Source: Streptomyces sp. NBC_00513 (GTDB taxonomy: Bacteria; Actinomycetota; Actinomycetes; Streptomycetales; Streptomycetaceae). Taken from it: 64,000 nucleotides of DNA. Below the pieces are notes generated by a model. That model had not been told where the DNA came from. It saw only the letters and a program-made list of their open reading frames with translations, and did not search any database. How positions within the stretch are numbered: position 1 is the stretch's first letter; each line of letters starts with the position of its first letter. The translations under genes and the position numbers were made by a program. Positions 34,268 to 43,201 of the stretch are shown here, in pieces. The stretch is taken from positions 2,666,001 to 2,730,000 of the forward strand of contig NZ_CP107845.1 in assembly GCF_041431415.1 (NCBI RefSeq). The letters run 5' to 3'.

Positions 34268-35512
34268 GTGACGACGGCATCCCGGCGGTGGTTCGGCGGG
34301 CGGGACGAGAGCAGGCGGGCGGACGCGCAGGCGGCGAAGGATGCCGCCGCGGCGGCGTTCTACGACCTGGACACGGCGCAGCGGGATCTTCGGATCTCGA
34401 TCGAGACGATCGCGGCGGCGGACGGTTCGCCGGACGCGTTGCGGGTGACGGAGGGGTTCGCCGCGCTCGGGCGGCGGATCGACGAGGTCAGCCATGTGTA
34501 CATCGAGGCGGTGGACGCTCACGACCTGGACCGGGTCGAGCTGGAGGCCGCGGTCGCGGCGAGGGCGACGCAGGAGCTGACGCGGGCTCGGGACGAGTTG
34601 ATCCGGGTCAAGGGTGAGCTGGAGCGGTTCGAGCAGGGGTTGCGGCCGCTGTTGGACAAGGCGGAGACGCAGTTGGCGCGGGTGGCGCCGGCGCGGGAGC
34701 GGGCGCGGGCCGCGCTGCTGGCGGCGAGCAACGCGTTGGACGAGGTGCGCGGCAAGGGGATGCGGGCGGACGATCTGGCGGCGCGGTTGGCGGCGCTGGG
34801 TCCGGAGCTGACCAAGTTGAACCAGGGCGCCGCCCTGCACGGGGTGCAGGAGACGGTGCGGCGGGCGGACCGGATCCTTCGGGACGCGGAGGGGATACGG
34901 GCCGAGGCGGCGCGGTTGCCGGAGCGGGCGGCCGAGATCGATCGGCGGCTGGTGAGTCTGCGGACCCGGGCGCAGGCGTTGCGCAATCGGGCGGACCGGG
35001 TGGATCCGGTGCTCAGCGAGTTGCGGCGGCGGTTTTCGGCGGCGTGTTGGCAGGACCTCCAGCACGTGCCCGACGAGGCGGTTCGGGAGGTCGCGCGGGC
35101 GGAGGAGCGGCTGGTCGAGGCGGGCCGGGCGCGCGATGAGCAGCGGTGGTCTGACGTGGCCGGGTTGATCGAGGCGGTGCGTGGTTCGTTGGACGTGACC
35201 GACGAGGCGGTGTCGGCGGCGCAGGACCGGCTGACGCGGCTGGAGGCGGTGGCTCGGGATCCGCAGGAGGAGGTGCGGCGGACTCGGTTCGCGATCCGGG
35301 ACGCGCAGCGGCTGGCGATGGAGGGCCGCAGCGTGCCCGATCCGCGCCACGCGGGTCCGTTGGACGAGTCGGTGGCGCGGATGGACCGGGCACTCGCGGG
35401 GTTGGAGGGGCGGCATCCGGACTACTGGCATTTCCTTCAGGAGATGGAGGGGGTGCGCGCGTCCGTGAACCGGGTGGTCGCCGACATCCGGGAACAGCGC
35501 GGCCACGGATGA
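34268..35512 (+). CDS. Long coiled-coil protein, unknown function
   Basis: A 414-residue protein from a GTG with ggagaggga upstream. Almost all of it is charged heptad-like helix (SRRADAQAAKDAAAAAFYDL, RARDELIRVKGELERFEQGL, RTRAQALRNRADRVDPVLSE), so it should form an extended coiled coil. No membrane segment or catalytic motif. It is the first chromosomal gene after the tRNA and is transcribed away from it. A structural or scaffold role is possible; not recognised further. Confidence 0.75.
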   Translation: MTTASRRWFGGRDESRRADAQAAKDAAAAAFYDLDTAQRDLRISIETIAAADGSPDALRVTEGFAALGRRIDEVSHVYIEAVDAHDLDRVELEAAVAARATQELTRARDELIRVKGELERFEQGLRPLLDKAETQLARVAPARERARAALLAASNALDEVRGKGMRADDLAARLAALGPELTKLNQGAALHGVQETVRRADRILRDAEGIRAEAARLPERAAEIDRRLVSLRTRAQALRNRADRVDPVLSELRRRFSAACWQDLQHVPDEAVREVARAEERLVEAGRARDEQRWSDVAGLIEAVRGSLDVTDEAVSAAQDRLTRLEAVARDPQEEVRRTRFAIRDAQRLAMEGRSVPDPRHAGPLDESVARMDRALAGLEGRHPDYWHFLQEMEGVRASVNRVVADIREQRGHG

Positions 35513-35518
35513 GCCGCC

Positions 35519-35610
35519 GCCCCTGAGTGTCCGCACCTGATCACCCGCCCCTGAGTGTCCGCCCTTGATCGTCCGCCCCTGATCACCGCCCTGATCACCC
35601 GCCCCTGACC
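35519..35610. repeat. 14-bp degenerate tandem repeats (about 6.5 units)
   Basis: Units such as gcccctgagtgtcc, gcacctgatcaccc and gcccttgatcgtcc follow one another, two of them 13 bp long. They begin 7 nt after the coiled-coil gene stop. Same unit length as the array at 5538 but a different sequence. 35611-35756 holds only the leader of the next gene. Confidence 0.85.
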
Positions 35611-35756
35611 CGTCTCGCCACGTGCGCCGCGCGCATGCGACACCGCCGAGGTTGTCCGGGGCGGCCGGGCGGCGGATGCTGGGGGTGGGGGCAGTACCTG
35701 CGGCTGCCGCCTCCGGGCGCGCGGACCGAGGCATCCGAGGCAGAGGAGGCCGGATC

Positions 35757-36311
35757 ATGGCCACCACCCATACGGGGCCGCGCGTGCGTCGGCCGGTCCG
35801 TACCCGGCTGGACGAGCACCTTCCCGTGGATCACCGTTTGAGCAGGGTGTACCGGGTGGGCGCGGGTCTGACCGGGGTGTTGTTGATCGTCTTCGGGATC
35901 CTGGGGTTGATCGACCGGATCGGTTTCTTCGACACGGGCGGCGACACGGTTCTCACACTGAACACGAACGGGGCGTTGAGCGTCCTGTCGATCCTCGTCG
36001 GCCTGCTGCTGATCTGCGGGATGGTGGTGGGCGGGAACTTCGCCTCGACGCTGAACATCGTGTTGGGCGTGCTGTTCATCGCGAGCGGGTTCGTGAATCT
36101 CGCGCTGCTGGACACCGGGATGAACTTCCTCGCCTTCCACATCCCGAACGTGCTGTTCAGCTTCGTGGTCGGCGTGATGCTGATGTGGTTCGGGATGTAC
36201 GGGCGGGTGGGCAGCGCCCTGCCGCACGACAATCCGTACTGGCGTGCGCGCCATCCCGAGGAGGCGGCCCGCGAGCAGCGGGCGCGGTCCAGGAGCGGTT
36301 TCCGCGGATAG
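35757..36311 (+). CDS. DUF4383 membrane protein
   Basis: A 184-residue protein with gaggagg 6 nt before the ATG. Four hydrophobic helices (LTGVLLIVFGILGLIDRI, LSILVGLLLICGMVV, STLNIVLGVLFIASGFVNLA, VLFSFVVGVMLMWFGMYG) with FNAP/FHIPN-like motifs fit DUF4383, a membrane family common in actinobacteria with no known function. The ends are basic and cytoplasmic. It stands alone between repeat arrays. Confidence 0.82.
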   Translation: MATTHTGPRVRRPVRTRLDEHLPVDHRLSRVYRVGAGLTGVLLIVFGILGLIDRIGFFDTGGDTVLTLNTNGALSVLSILVGLLLICGMVVGGNFASTLNIVLGVLFIASGFVNLALLDTGMNFLAFHIPNVLFSFVVGVMLMWFGMYGRVGSALPHDNPYWRARHPEEAAREQRARSRSGFRG

Positions 36312-36314
36312 CCC

Positions 36315-36415
36315 CCCTGGTCGTAGATACCCCCCTTATCGCGGATGGCCCCTGGTCGCGGATACCCCCTTATCGCGGATGGCCCCTGGTCGCGGATGGC
36401 CCCCTGGTGCGGAAA
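36315..36415. repeat. Alternating 16-18 bp tandem repeats
   Basis: cccctggtcgcggata and cccccttatcgcggatgg units alternate over about 100 bp directly after the DUF4383 stop. Not coding. Confidence 0.85.
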
Positions 36416-36477
36416 CCGGCGGCGCGTACGCCTGTGGTGGGATACCGGACGGCCTGCGCACTGCGTAGCCTGTCCGC

Positions 36478-36699
36478 ATGCCTCGTTACGAATACCGCTG
36501 CCGGACCTGCGACGACACCTTCGAGGTGAGTCGTCCGATGGCCGAGTCGTCCGCTCCCGCCGACTGCCCCGCCGGGCACGCCGACACCGTGAAGCTGCTC
36601 TCCGCCGTCGCGGTCGGCGGGTCCTCGGGCGGCGCGCCCGCCTCCGCCCCCATGGATGGGGGCGGAGGCGGCTGCTGCGGCGGGGGCGGCTGCGGCTGA
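36478..36699 (+). CDS. FmdB-type zinc-ribbon protein
   Basis: A 73-residue protein with the FmdB start MPRYEYRCRTCDDTFEVSRPM and a second pair C...C-like in ADCPAGHAD, so one zinc ribbon is expected. The C-terminus is a Gly/Cys tail (GGGGGCCGGGGCG) seen in several actinobacterial members. FmdB was named as a putative regulator of amide-degradation genes, but most members are uncharacterised. Confidence 0.82.
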   Translation: MPRYEYRCRTCDDTFEVSRPMAESSAPADCPAGHADTVKLLSAVAVGGSSGGAPASAPMDGGGGGCCGGGGCG

Positions 36700-36730
36700 T
36701 ACCGCCGCCCCGCGTCATTCAGGCCGGCCC

Positions 36731-36790
36731 CTGCGCGACAGCGTCAGCGTCACCAAAGCGCCGTCACGCCCTCCGCGACAGCGTCAGGCC
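36731..36790. repeat. Extra copies of the methyltransferase 3' end
   Basis: cgcgacagcgtcag, which occurs in the last codons of the adjoining O-methyltransferase gene (36814-36827), is repeated at about 36733 and 36775 beyond its stop codon, within cgtcacgcc-linked units. It looks like small tandem duplications of the gene end. Confidence 0.7.
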
Positions 36791-36803
36791 TCCGCCGGCG
36801 GCG

Positions 36804-37463
36804 TCACGCCTTGCGCGACAGCGTCAGTCCGTCCGAGATGGCCAGCAGCACGGATTCCATGCGGGTGTCCGCCCGTACGTGTTCGTTGAACGCGCGGACG
36901 CCCGCCGCCGAGCCCGTGGCGGATTCGTCGAGCACGGCCCCGTGGAACAGCGTGTTGTCGGTGACGATCAGCCCGCCGGGCCGCAGCCTCGGCACGAGTT
37001 CCTCCCAGTAGGCGATCTGGCTCTCCTTGTCGGCGTCCACGTAGGCCATGTCGATGTGCGGTTCCCTCGGCATGGCCGACAGGGTGTCCAGTGCCTTGCC
37101 GATCCGCAGTTCGACCCGGTCGGCGACGCCCGCGGCCTCCCAGGCCGCGCGCCCGTACGCCGTCCACTCCTCCGAGACGTCGCAGGCGATCAGCTTGCCG
37201 TCCGCCGGCAGCGCCTGTGCCATCGACAGGGAGGAGAAGCCGGTGAAGGTACCGACCTCGACGATGTGGCGGGCGCCGGTCAGTCGGACCAGGAAGGCCA
37301 GCAGTGGCCCCTGTTCCTCGGCCGACTGCATCCCCGCGCTGTCCGGGAACTTCTCGTAGGTGGTCGCGACGAGCCCCCGCTGGACGTCGTTCAGCGGGGG
37401 GTTGTGCGCGAGCACGTAGCGGTACAGCTCATCGGTGATCTTGGTGCTGTTGCCCTTGGTCAT
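36804..37463 (-). CDS. SAM-dependent O-methyltransferase (CCoAOMT-like)
   Basis: A 219-residue class I methyltransferase (start MTKGNSTK at 37463). Motif I HIVEVGTFTGFSSLSMA binds SAM; DMAYVDADKESQIAYWEE has the metal-binding Asp pair; RPGGLIVTDNTLFHG is the second metal/active-site segment. These identify the cation-dependent catechol/caffeoyl-CoA O-methyltransferase family. Its natural substrate is unknown. It ends the string of minus-strand genes that starts with the CitE-like gene, but is 18 nt from the HAD gene and may be read with it. Confidence 0.85.
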   Translation of the reverse strand: MTKGNSTKITDELYRYVLAHNPPLNDVQRGLVATTYEKFPDSAGMQSAEEQGPLLAFLVRLTGARHIVEVGTFTGFSSLSMAQALPADGKLIACDVSEEWTAYGRAAWEAAGVADRVELRIGKALDTLSAMPREPHIDMAYVDADKESQIAYWEELVPRLRPGGLIVTDNTLFHGAVLDESATGSAAGVRAFNEHVRADTRMESVLLAISDGLTLSRKA

Positions 37464-37481
37464 GGGCACCAGTCTGCCGAG

Positions 37482-38303
37482 TCAGCGGCCCGCCGTACCG
37501 GTCGCTCGCCCGAAAGCCCGGACGATTTCCTCGCCGGCGAGGACGCCCGCCACGGTCAGGGCGGTGACCGACGGCGCGTTCCAGCCGGCGTCGGCGAGTT
37601 CGCCGTGCCCCGGTCGCCACCCGCGGTCGGCGGCCAGCAGCAGGTCGGCGTCCAGCAGCGAGTCGCCGGCGGCCAGGGTCGTGGTCGCGCCCGTGCGCCG
37701 GGCCACTTCCCGCATGGCCGCGCTCTTGGTCAGCGGGCGCGGAACCGCGTAGATCTTGCGGCCTTGGAGGGACACCGTCCAGCCGCGGGCCTCGGCCCAC
37801 TCCGCCAGCGCCTTGAGCCACTCCGGCGGTACCAGGTCCCGCTCGACGACCAGGTACGCGAACAGGTCCTCCGCGATGCGTGCCTTGCGCAGCCACGCCG
37901 GGTCCGCGGTGGCCAGCAGGTGGGCGTGGACCTCCTCCAGGGGGGCGCATTCCTCGGCCAGTCGCGTCGCGACGTCCCGGCGCCAGTCCCGGTCCGGGAT
38001 CCCGTCGACGAGCAGTTGTCCGCCGTTGGCGCAGATCGCGTACTTCGCCGGCCGGCCGGGGAAGCGGATGCGCTGGTACTGCTTGCGCGTGCGCGTCGTG
38101 GTCGGCACGAAGACGACGCCCGGGTCCGCGGACAGCTCCGTCAGCAGCCCCGCCGCCGTCTCCGTCATGTACGACAGCGGCTTGTGCTCGTGCACTTCCA
38201 CGCACAGCAGCCGGGGGGCCACCGGGTCGGGCATGGTCAGCGCGAGGGCGGCCGTGGAGTAGATGAGCGTACGGTCGAGGTCACTGGCTACGAGGACGGT
38301 CAC
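37482..38303 (-). CDS. HAD-family hydrolase of the Ter-associated cluster
   Basis: A 273-residue HAD protein starting at a GTG that overlaps the stop of the upstream gene (GTGA). Motif I is VASDLDRTLIYS, the Cof-type cap follows (RFPGRPAKYAICANGGQLL), and motifs III/IV are PLTKSAAMREVA and TLAAGDSLLDADLL. This HAD type is a standard member of the tellurium-resistance-associated biosynthetic module together with PRTase/TRSP, StiP-like and CitE-like genes, thought to process a nucleotide-like metabolite. Substrate unknown. Confidence 0.8.
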   Translation of the reverse strand: MTVLVASDLDRTLIYSTAALALTMPDPVAPRLLCVEVHEHKPLSYMTETAAGLLTELSADPGVVFVPTTTRTRKQYQRIRFPGRPAKYAICANGGQLLVDGIPDRDWRRDVATRLAEECAPLEEVHAHLLATADPAWLRKARIAEDLFAYLVVERDLVPPEWLKALAEWAEARGWTVSLQGRKIYAVPRPLTKSAAMREVARRTGATTTLAAGDSLLDADLLLAADRGWRPGHGELADAGWNAPSVTALTVAGVLAGEEIVRAFGRATGTAGR

Positions 38304-40963
38304 TTGGCGGACACAGCCTTTCCGTCGGCGCCGGTGGCGCCGCGCGTGAAACGAGGGTGGATGAGGCCCACGCACGTGTAGGGCAGCCCGTCCACTTCCT
38401 CGACCGGCACCCCCCGCTGCTCCGCGAGCAGGCGTACGTGGTCGAGGTCTGCCCCGGCGCCGCGCTGGGCCAGGATCTTCCACGGGACCCGGCGCAGGAG
38501 CACCCGCGTCGTCTCGCCCACGCCGGGCTTGACCAGGTTCACGTCGTGGATGCCGTACTCCTCGCTGATGCGTTCCACGGCCGCCCAGCCCACCCAGGTG
38601 GGGGTCCGGTCGGCGGCGAGCAGTTCCTTGACCTCGTCGGCGACGGAGTCGGCCACCGCGTCGAAGTGCGCGGCGACGGTGTCGACGAAGTCGACGGAGA
38701 CGTCGGCTCCGGCGAGTTCGCGGTAGAACTTCGCGCCGTGGAAGTCGGTGGGGCCGACCAGGTCGGAACGGAGGACCGTGCGGGAGATGAGGCCGGAGAC
38801 GGTGGAGTTGAGGCAGGCGGAGGGTATGAGGAAGTCCTCGCGGGTGCCGTACGTGGGCACGCAGGAGCCGGGGTCGGCGAGGACCACGATCTCCGGGTTG
38901 AAGCCGTCGAACTCCGCCAGGGCGGCGGCGAGCTCGCGGGTGATGGCGCCCTTGCCCGTCCAGCCGTCGACGAAGACGATGTCTGCGGGGTCGTGGTGGG
39001 CGGCCAGCCAGCGCAGCGCGTTGGCGTCGATGCCGCGGCCGCGGACGATGGACACGGCGTAGTGCGGCAGGTCGAGGCCGTGCCGGGCCTGGGCCCAGCG
39101 GCGCATCAGTACGCCGACGGGGGTGCCCGCGCGGGCCAGGGAGACCAGGACCGGGGACAGGGAGCGTTCCGCGAGGACGGTTTCGGTGACGGTGCCGACG
39201 GCGCGGGCGATGCGGGCCGCGGAGGCGGTCAGCGCGCTCTGGTACAGCTCCTGGTACGCGGGGGACGGCTGGTACTCCACGGGCAGGGACTCGGCGTAGT
39301 GCGCGCCGCCCGCCTGGATGGCCTCCTCGCGTTCCTCGGTCGGGGCCTCCAGTTCCACGTCGGAGAAGTCCTGGAGCAGCCAGCCGACGTCCTCGGCGGC
39401 GTAGGAGGAGAAGGCGGGCCCGCGCAGGGGCTCGGTCATGATCGGCTCCTGCCGCTCGGACGAGGTGGGGGTGTACGACGGTACGACGGCCAGCAGGACC
39501 CGCCCGGTGTGCGGGGCGAGCCGGGCCAGGAGCCCGTCGGGGGCGTGCAGGGCGGCGGTGTCGCCGTGGGAGTCGACGACGGCGACGACGGCGTCGAAGC
39601 CGCCGGCCGCGGTGTCGTGGACGTTGTAGGCGTAGCGGTCGCCGGGCCCGTCGGCCGGGGCGTCGTGCGCCGGGAAGACCAGGCGGCTGCGGATGGCGTA
39701 GCCGGGGTCGTCGACGGCGAGCACGGGCGAGCGGGTGGTCGTGGAGAAGCGGACCTCGCGGGCCGCCCCGGAACCGGGCGCGGGTCGGGCGGCCCAGGAC
39801 TCCTCCAGGGCCAGCGCGAGCCGCAGCGGCGCGTACATCAGCTCCTCGTTGCCGAGGACGAGGACCCGTACGGGTGCCGAGCGCGGCCCCGTCCCCGGGC
39901 CGTCGTCCGAGGTCTCGTCCAGGGCCTCGGCGAGCCGCCCGGCGAGGGCGGGCAGGGCGGCCTCCAGTCGGACCCGGTGCGCGGGGGTGAAGCCGTGCCG
40001 GCCGCCGTCGGGCACCCCGACGGGCCAGTCCAGTGCGATCCGCCGGACCGGGGCGGTGGAGGTGGAGGTGGAGCAGGTGACGCCCGGAGCCGCGGTGTCC
40101 TCGGCCGTCTCGTACTCCTCGACCAGCGCCTGCCCCTTGGCCAGCACCCCGTCGGGAAGTCGCACGGTCCCGGAGGCCAGGGCGACGAGGTCGACGCGGG
40201 CGCCCAGCTCGGCGGCGAACGCGTCGAGCCGGCCGCGGTCGGCCTCGGAGCGCATGTCCACCAGAGCGACCACGACGTAGTGCGCGCGCGGGTGGCGGGC
40301 GTGCAGGTCGCGGATGGTGTTCAGGACCGTGTTGCCGGTGGAGAACTCGTCGTCGACGAGGACCAGCGGACCGCTGCCGGCCAGCAGCCGCGGGTCCTCG
40401 GGCAGCAGCAGGTGCGAGGTGGCGTGCGAGTGGGCCTCCTCGAAGCCGCCGGCCTGCGCCACGCCCGCCACGGGGCGGCGGGTGGAGTGCAGGTACGGGG
40501 CGAGCCCGAGGCCGTCGGCGACGCTGTGGCCGAGCCCGGTGGCGGTCTCGGCGTACCCGAGGACGACCGCGTCGGCGGCGGCGTCACCGAGGAGCTCCCG
40601 CACCCGTTGCCCGAGGCCGAACCCGGCGCCGTGGACGACCGCCGGGGACCGCGGGACGTGCTTGCCCAGGACCCGGGAAACCAGCAGGTGGGCCCGCTTG
40701 GGGTTGCGCCGCAGCGCGAGCCCGAGCAGCTCCTCCAGCGGCGGCTCCCCGGACGCGCCGGACGCGCCCGCGGAGCCCGCCGCCGCGCCGTCCTCGCCCT
40801 GCTCCAGGCTGACGCCCAGCCGGTCCGCAACCCAGGTTCCCGACCACACCTCTTCGATCGTCTTCCCTCTCTCGTCTTGAACATCTTGAACGTCCTGAAC
40901 ATCCTGAACGTCCTGTTGAGCACCTTGAACGTCTTGAACGTCTTGAGAATTGTCGGCGGTCAC
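38300..40963 (-). CDS. Fused phosphoribosyltransferase-TRSP / StiP-like (cysteine protease family) protein
   Basis: One open frame of 887 residues from GTG 40963, 8 nt after the CitE-like gene. After a QDVQDVQ repeat start, residues about 30-510 form a phosphoribosyltransferase (PRPP loop PLVLVDDEFSTGNTVLN) and a TRSP domain. From M at 39439 (preceded by aggag) the StiP-like domain begins: MTEPLRGPAFSSYAAEDVGW, IVRGRGIDANAL, FVDGWTGKGAITREL. These parts are normally separate genes in Ter clusters, as far as I recall; here no stop divides them. So it is a fusion, or two products made by internal initiation. Proposed role: making a ribosylated stress metabolite. Confidence 0.78.
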   Translation of the reverse strand: MTADNSQDVQDVQGAQQDVQDVQDVQDVQDERGKTIEEVWSGTWVADRLGVSLEQGEDGAAAGSAGASGASGEPPLEELLGLALRRNPKRAHLLVSRVLGKHVPRSPAVVHGAGFGLGQRVRELLGDAAADAVVLGYAETATGLGHSVADGLGLAPYLHSTRRPVAGVAQAGGFEEAHSHATSHLLLPEDPRLLAGSGPLVLVDDEFSTGNTVLNTIRDLHARHPRAHYVVVALVDMRSEADRGRLDAFAAELGARVDLVALASGTVRLPDGVLAKGQALVEEYETAEDTAAPGVTCSTSTSTAPVRRIALDWPVGVPDGGRHGFTPAHRVRLEAALPALAGRLAEALDETSDDGPGTGPRSAPVRVLVLGNEELMYAPLRLALALEESWAARPAPGSGAAREVRFSTTTRSPVLAVDDPGYAIRSRLVFPAHDAPADGPGDRYAYNVHDTAAGGFDAVVAVVDSHGDTAALHAPDGLLARLAPHTGRVLLAVVPSYTPTSSERQEPIMTEPLRGPAFSSYAAEDVGWLLQDFSDVELEAPTEEREEAIQAGGAHYAESLPVEYQPSPAYQELYQSALTASAARIARAVGTVTETVLAERSLSPVLVSLARAGTPVGVLMRRWAQARHGLDLPHYAVSIVRGRGIDANALRWLAAHHDPADIVFVDGWTGKGAITRELAAALAEFDGFNPEIVVLADPGSCVPTYGTREDFLIPSACLNSTVSGLISRTVLRSDLVGPTDFHGAKFYRELAGADVSVDFVDTVAAHFDAVADSVADEVKELLAADRTPTWVGWAAVERISEEYGIHDVNLVKPGVGETTRVLLRRVPWKILAQRGAGADLDHVRLLAEQRGVPVEEVDGLPYTCVGLIHPRFTRGATGADGKAVSAK
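40868..40950 (-). repeat. 9-bp repeats encoding Q-D-V triplets
   Basis: Repeated ttgaacgtc/ctgaacatc words on the + strand encode QDVQDVQ at the N-terminus of the fused PRTase protein. The unit preserves the frame. Confidence 0.85.
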
Positions 40964-40971
40964 GGGCGGTC

Positions 40972-42138
40972 TCACACCTGGAGCCCGGCCGTGAGCAGGT
41001 CGACGAAGCCGACCTCTTCGCGCGCCACACCGAAGACCTCCGCGCGCAGCATGGTGCGCTCGGCCCAGGCCCGGTGGGGCTTCACCTCGTTCATCTTGTT
41101 CGTGTAGGCGGAACGCATCACGCCGCCGCCGCCGCGCTCGGGGCGCAGGATGTCCTGGGCGTCGCTGAATTCCTCGTGGGAGACGACCGACAGGGCGTGG
41201 ACGGGCGTGACGTGCGCGGGGTGGATGCAAGTCTTGCCCATCAGCCCGTTGGCCCGGTCGAGCTCGATCTCGCGCAGCAGACCGTCCAGGTCGTGTTCGA
41301 TCAGGGCGGTGCGCAGTTCCTCGACGCCCTCCTCCAGGAAGGGGCTGCGCCGCAGCTGCGGCTTGAAGAGGCGCTGCTGGCTGCGGAAGTACTCCCAGAC
41401 GGGTCCGGTGACGGTGAAGCCGGTGCCGTCGGCCCTGCTGAGCACGTTGACCACGTCGGCGATGACGCCCGCGACGATCTGCACGTCGTAGGCGGTCATG
41501 TCCGGGGTGCGGCGCAGTCCGTACGCGGAGCAGAAGTCGGTGACGCCCAGGCGCAGGGCCAGGACGTGCTCGCGGTGGCGGTTGACCGTGCGGGAGATGC
41601 CGGCGAGGGCCTCGACGCGGGTTTCCAGGTGCAGCAGGTCGGGGGTTTCGAGGACGGGCATGGCATACAGGCGGGACAGCCCGTGGCGGCTCTCGGCTTC
41701 GGCCACGGCGTCGAGGAAGGCGGTACCTCGGGATTCGGTGAACTTCGGGAGTACGAATCCGGCCAGGTGTCGCACCGTACCGCCGAGCCGGCGCACCAGG
41801 TCGGGTATCTGCTCGGGCGTGCGGACGCGGATGAAGAGCAGGGGGAGCTCGTCGTCCTGCTCGTCGAGTGCCTCGAACTGACGGATCAGGTTCGTCTCGC
41901 CGGACCCGACCTCGGCGTCGCTGATGGAATCCTCCAGGCAGAGGACCATGGAGAGGACTCCGCGGGCGGCCTGTTTGCGGATGTCGGCGGCGAGGTGGGG
42001 CCGGGTGGCGGGACTGTAGAGGGTGGCGCCGAGTGCGGCCGCGAGCAGGCGGGAGGGGGAGGCGGCGGTGAACTCGACCGGCTCCTGGTGGAAGAGGTCC
42101 TTGCGGACCGTGGGCGATATGTGCCCGAAGTGACGCAT
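40972..42138 (-). CDS. HpcH/HpaI aldolase / CitE-like lyase of the Ter cluster
   Basis: A 388-residue TIM-barrel protein with CitE-type features: LSMVLCLEDSISDAEV (metal/CoA-site Glu-Asp), LLFIRVRTPEQIPDL, GFVLPKFTES (Lys/Thr loop), AMPVLETPDLL and LRLGVTDFCSAYGL. In Ter-associated modules this protein is the lyase/aldolase partner of PRTase and HAD enzymes. It begins the minus-strand operon and is divergent from a TerD gene. The substrate is unknown. Confidence 0.85.
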   Translation of the reverse strand: MRHFGHISPTVRKDLFHQEPVEFTAASPSRLLAAALGATLYSPATRPHLAADIRKQAARGVLSMVLCLEDSISDAEVGSGETNLIRQFEALDEQDDELPLLFIRVRTPEQIPDLVRRLGGTVRHLAGFVLPKFTESRGTAFLDAVAEAESRHGLSRLYAMPVLETPDLLHLETRVEALAGISRTVNRHREHVLALRLGVTDFCSAYGLRRTPDMTAYDVQIVAGVIADVVNVLSRADGTGFTVTGPVWEYFRSQQRLFKPQLRRSPFLEEGVEELRTALIEHDLDGLLREIELDRANGLMGKTCIHPAHVTPVHALSVVSHEEFSDAQDILRPERGGGGVMRSAYTNKMNEVKPHRAWAERTMLRAEVFGVAREEVGFVDLLTAGLQV

Positions 42139-42194
42139 GTGCTTCCCCCGTACTGCTTCGGCGGCCCAACTGACGTGGCCGGTAATAGTACGTA

Positions 42195-42222
42195 CGAACT
42201 TGAGTCAAGAGTTCCTCAAGCA
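42195..42222. promoter_or_regulatory. Palindrome between CitE-like and TerD genes (possible operator)
   Basis: acttgagtcaagagttcctcaagc contains an imperfect cttgag...ctcaag dyad in the divergent promoter region, next to tagtacgtacg. It may be an operator or promoter spacer shared by both units. Confidence 0.4.
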
Positions 42223-42323
42223 CATGAAGTTCAGGTAACCCTCTTGCACCATGCCCAGCTCTTGCGTTCGGTACAAGGGCCAACGGGGGGCCGCATTGTC
42301 CAGGTCATGTCCGGGAGGGCAGG

Positions 42324-43097
42324 ATGACGGGCATGACGCACGCGATGCAGAAGGGCTCGAACATCCCGGTGGCCGCCGTGGCGGTCCGGGCGGTGTTGCG
42401 GTGGACCACCGGGCCCGAGGTGCCCGACGTGGACGCCTCCGCGCTGCTCGTGGGGGCGGACGGGCGCGTGCGCTCGGACGAGGACTTCGTGTTCTACAAC
42501 CAGCCCCGGCACCCCTCGGGGGCCGTGTGGCGACTGGGCAAGAAGCAGATCGGCGACGCGATCACGGACGCCGTGCAGGCCGATCTGCGCGCCGTGACCC
42601 CGGCCGTGGACCGGATCCTGGTGGTGGCCTCCGCCGAGGACGTTCCCTTCCAGCGGGTCCGGGACCTGCGGATCCTGCTGTACGACGCCACCCCGAGCGG
42701 CGGCGCCGAACCGCTGGCCTACTTCGAGGTGCACCCCGAGACGGGCGCCGAGACGGCCCTCATCTGCGGTGAGCTGTACCGCCGCGGGGACGGGTGGAAG
42801 TTCCGCGCCCTCGGCGAGGGCTACTCGGACGGCCTGGTCGGGCTGGCCACCGATCACGGGATCTCGGTCGACGAGAACGCCGAGGCCGCCGCGAGCCCCG
42901 CCGCCGGCCCGAGCGAGGACCGTACGGCCGCCATGCGGCCCCCGACCCCGCCGCCCGCTCCGCCGACCCAGGCCCCGCCCGCCGTCGAGCCCGCGTACGG
43001 GTACCCGCAGCCGGTGTCGCCGGCCCCGGTGCCGGGCCCGGGCGGCGATCCCACGTTCCGGCTGCCGGTGCAGGGCCCGCAGTTCATCCGCCGCTGA
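42324..43097 (+). CDS. TerD-family protein with Pro-rich tail
   Basis: A 257-residue protein with ggagggcagg just before its ATG. Residues 15-185 are a TerD domain: [17 protein letters not shown] (calcium-site segment), [55 protein letters not shown]. The tail is Pro/Ala-rich and ends QGPQFIRR. TerD proteins bind calcium and act in stress and tellurium resistance, with a metal-sensing role proposed. It is divergent from the CitE-like operon. Confidence 0.85.
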   Translation: MTGMTHAMQKGSNIPVAAVAVRAVLRWTTGPEVPDVDASALLVGADGRVRSDEDFVFYNQPRHPSGAVWRLGKKQIGDAITDAVQADLRAVTPAVDRILVVASAEDVPFQRVRDLRILLYDATPSGGAEPLAYFEVHPETGAETALICGELYRRGDGWKFRALGEGYSDGLVGLATDHGISVDENAEAAASPAAGPSEDRTAAMRPPTPPPAPPTQAPPAVEPAYGYPQPVSPAPVPGPGGDPTFRLPVQGPQFIRR

Positions 43098-43201
43098 TCC
43101 GCCGCTGATCCGGCTCGGGGCCGTCCCCGGGGACGGCCCCGAGAACCATCCCCCCGAGAACCATCCCGGGGACGGCCCGGGAGCGGCCCCGCGGGTCGCG
43201 G

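Noticed and set aside
38357..41107. 916-residue open frame on + across the Ter enzyme genes
   Set aside because: Its composition is the typical mirror of high-GC coding sequence (Val/Gly/Asp/Glu-rich, no motifs); the minus frame has clear enzyme families.
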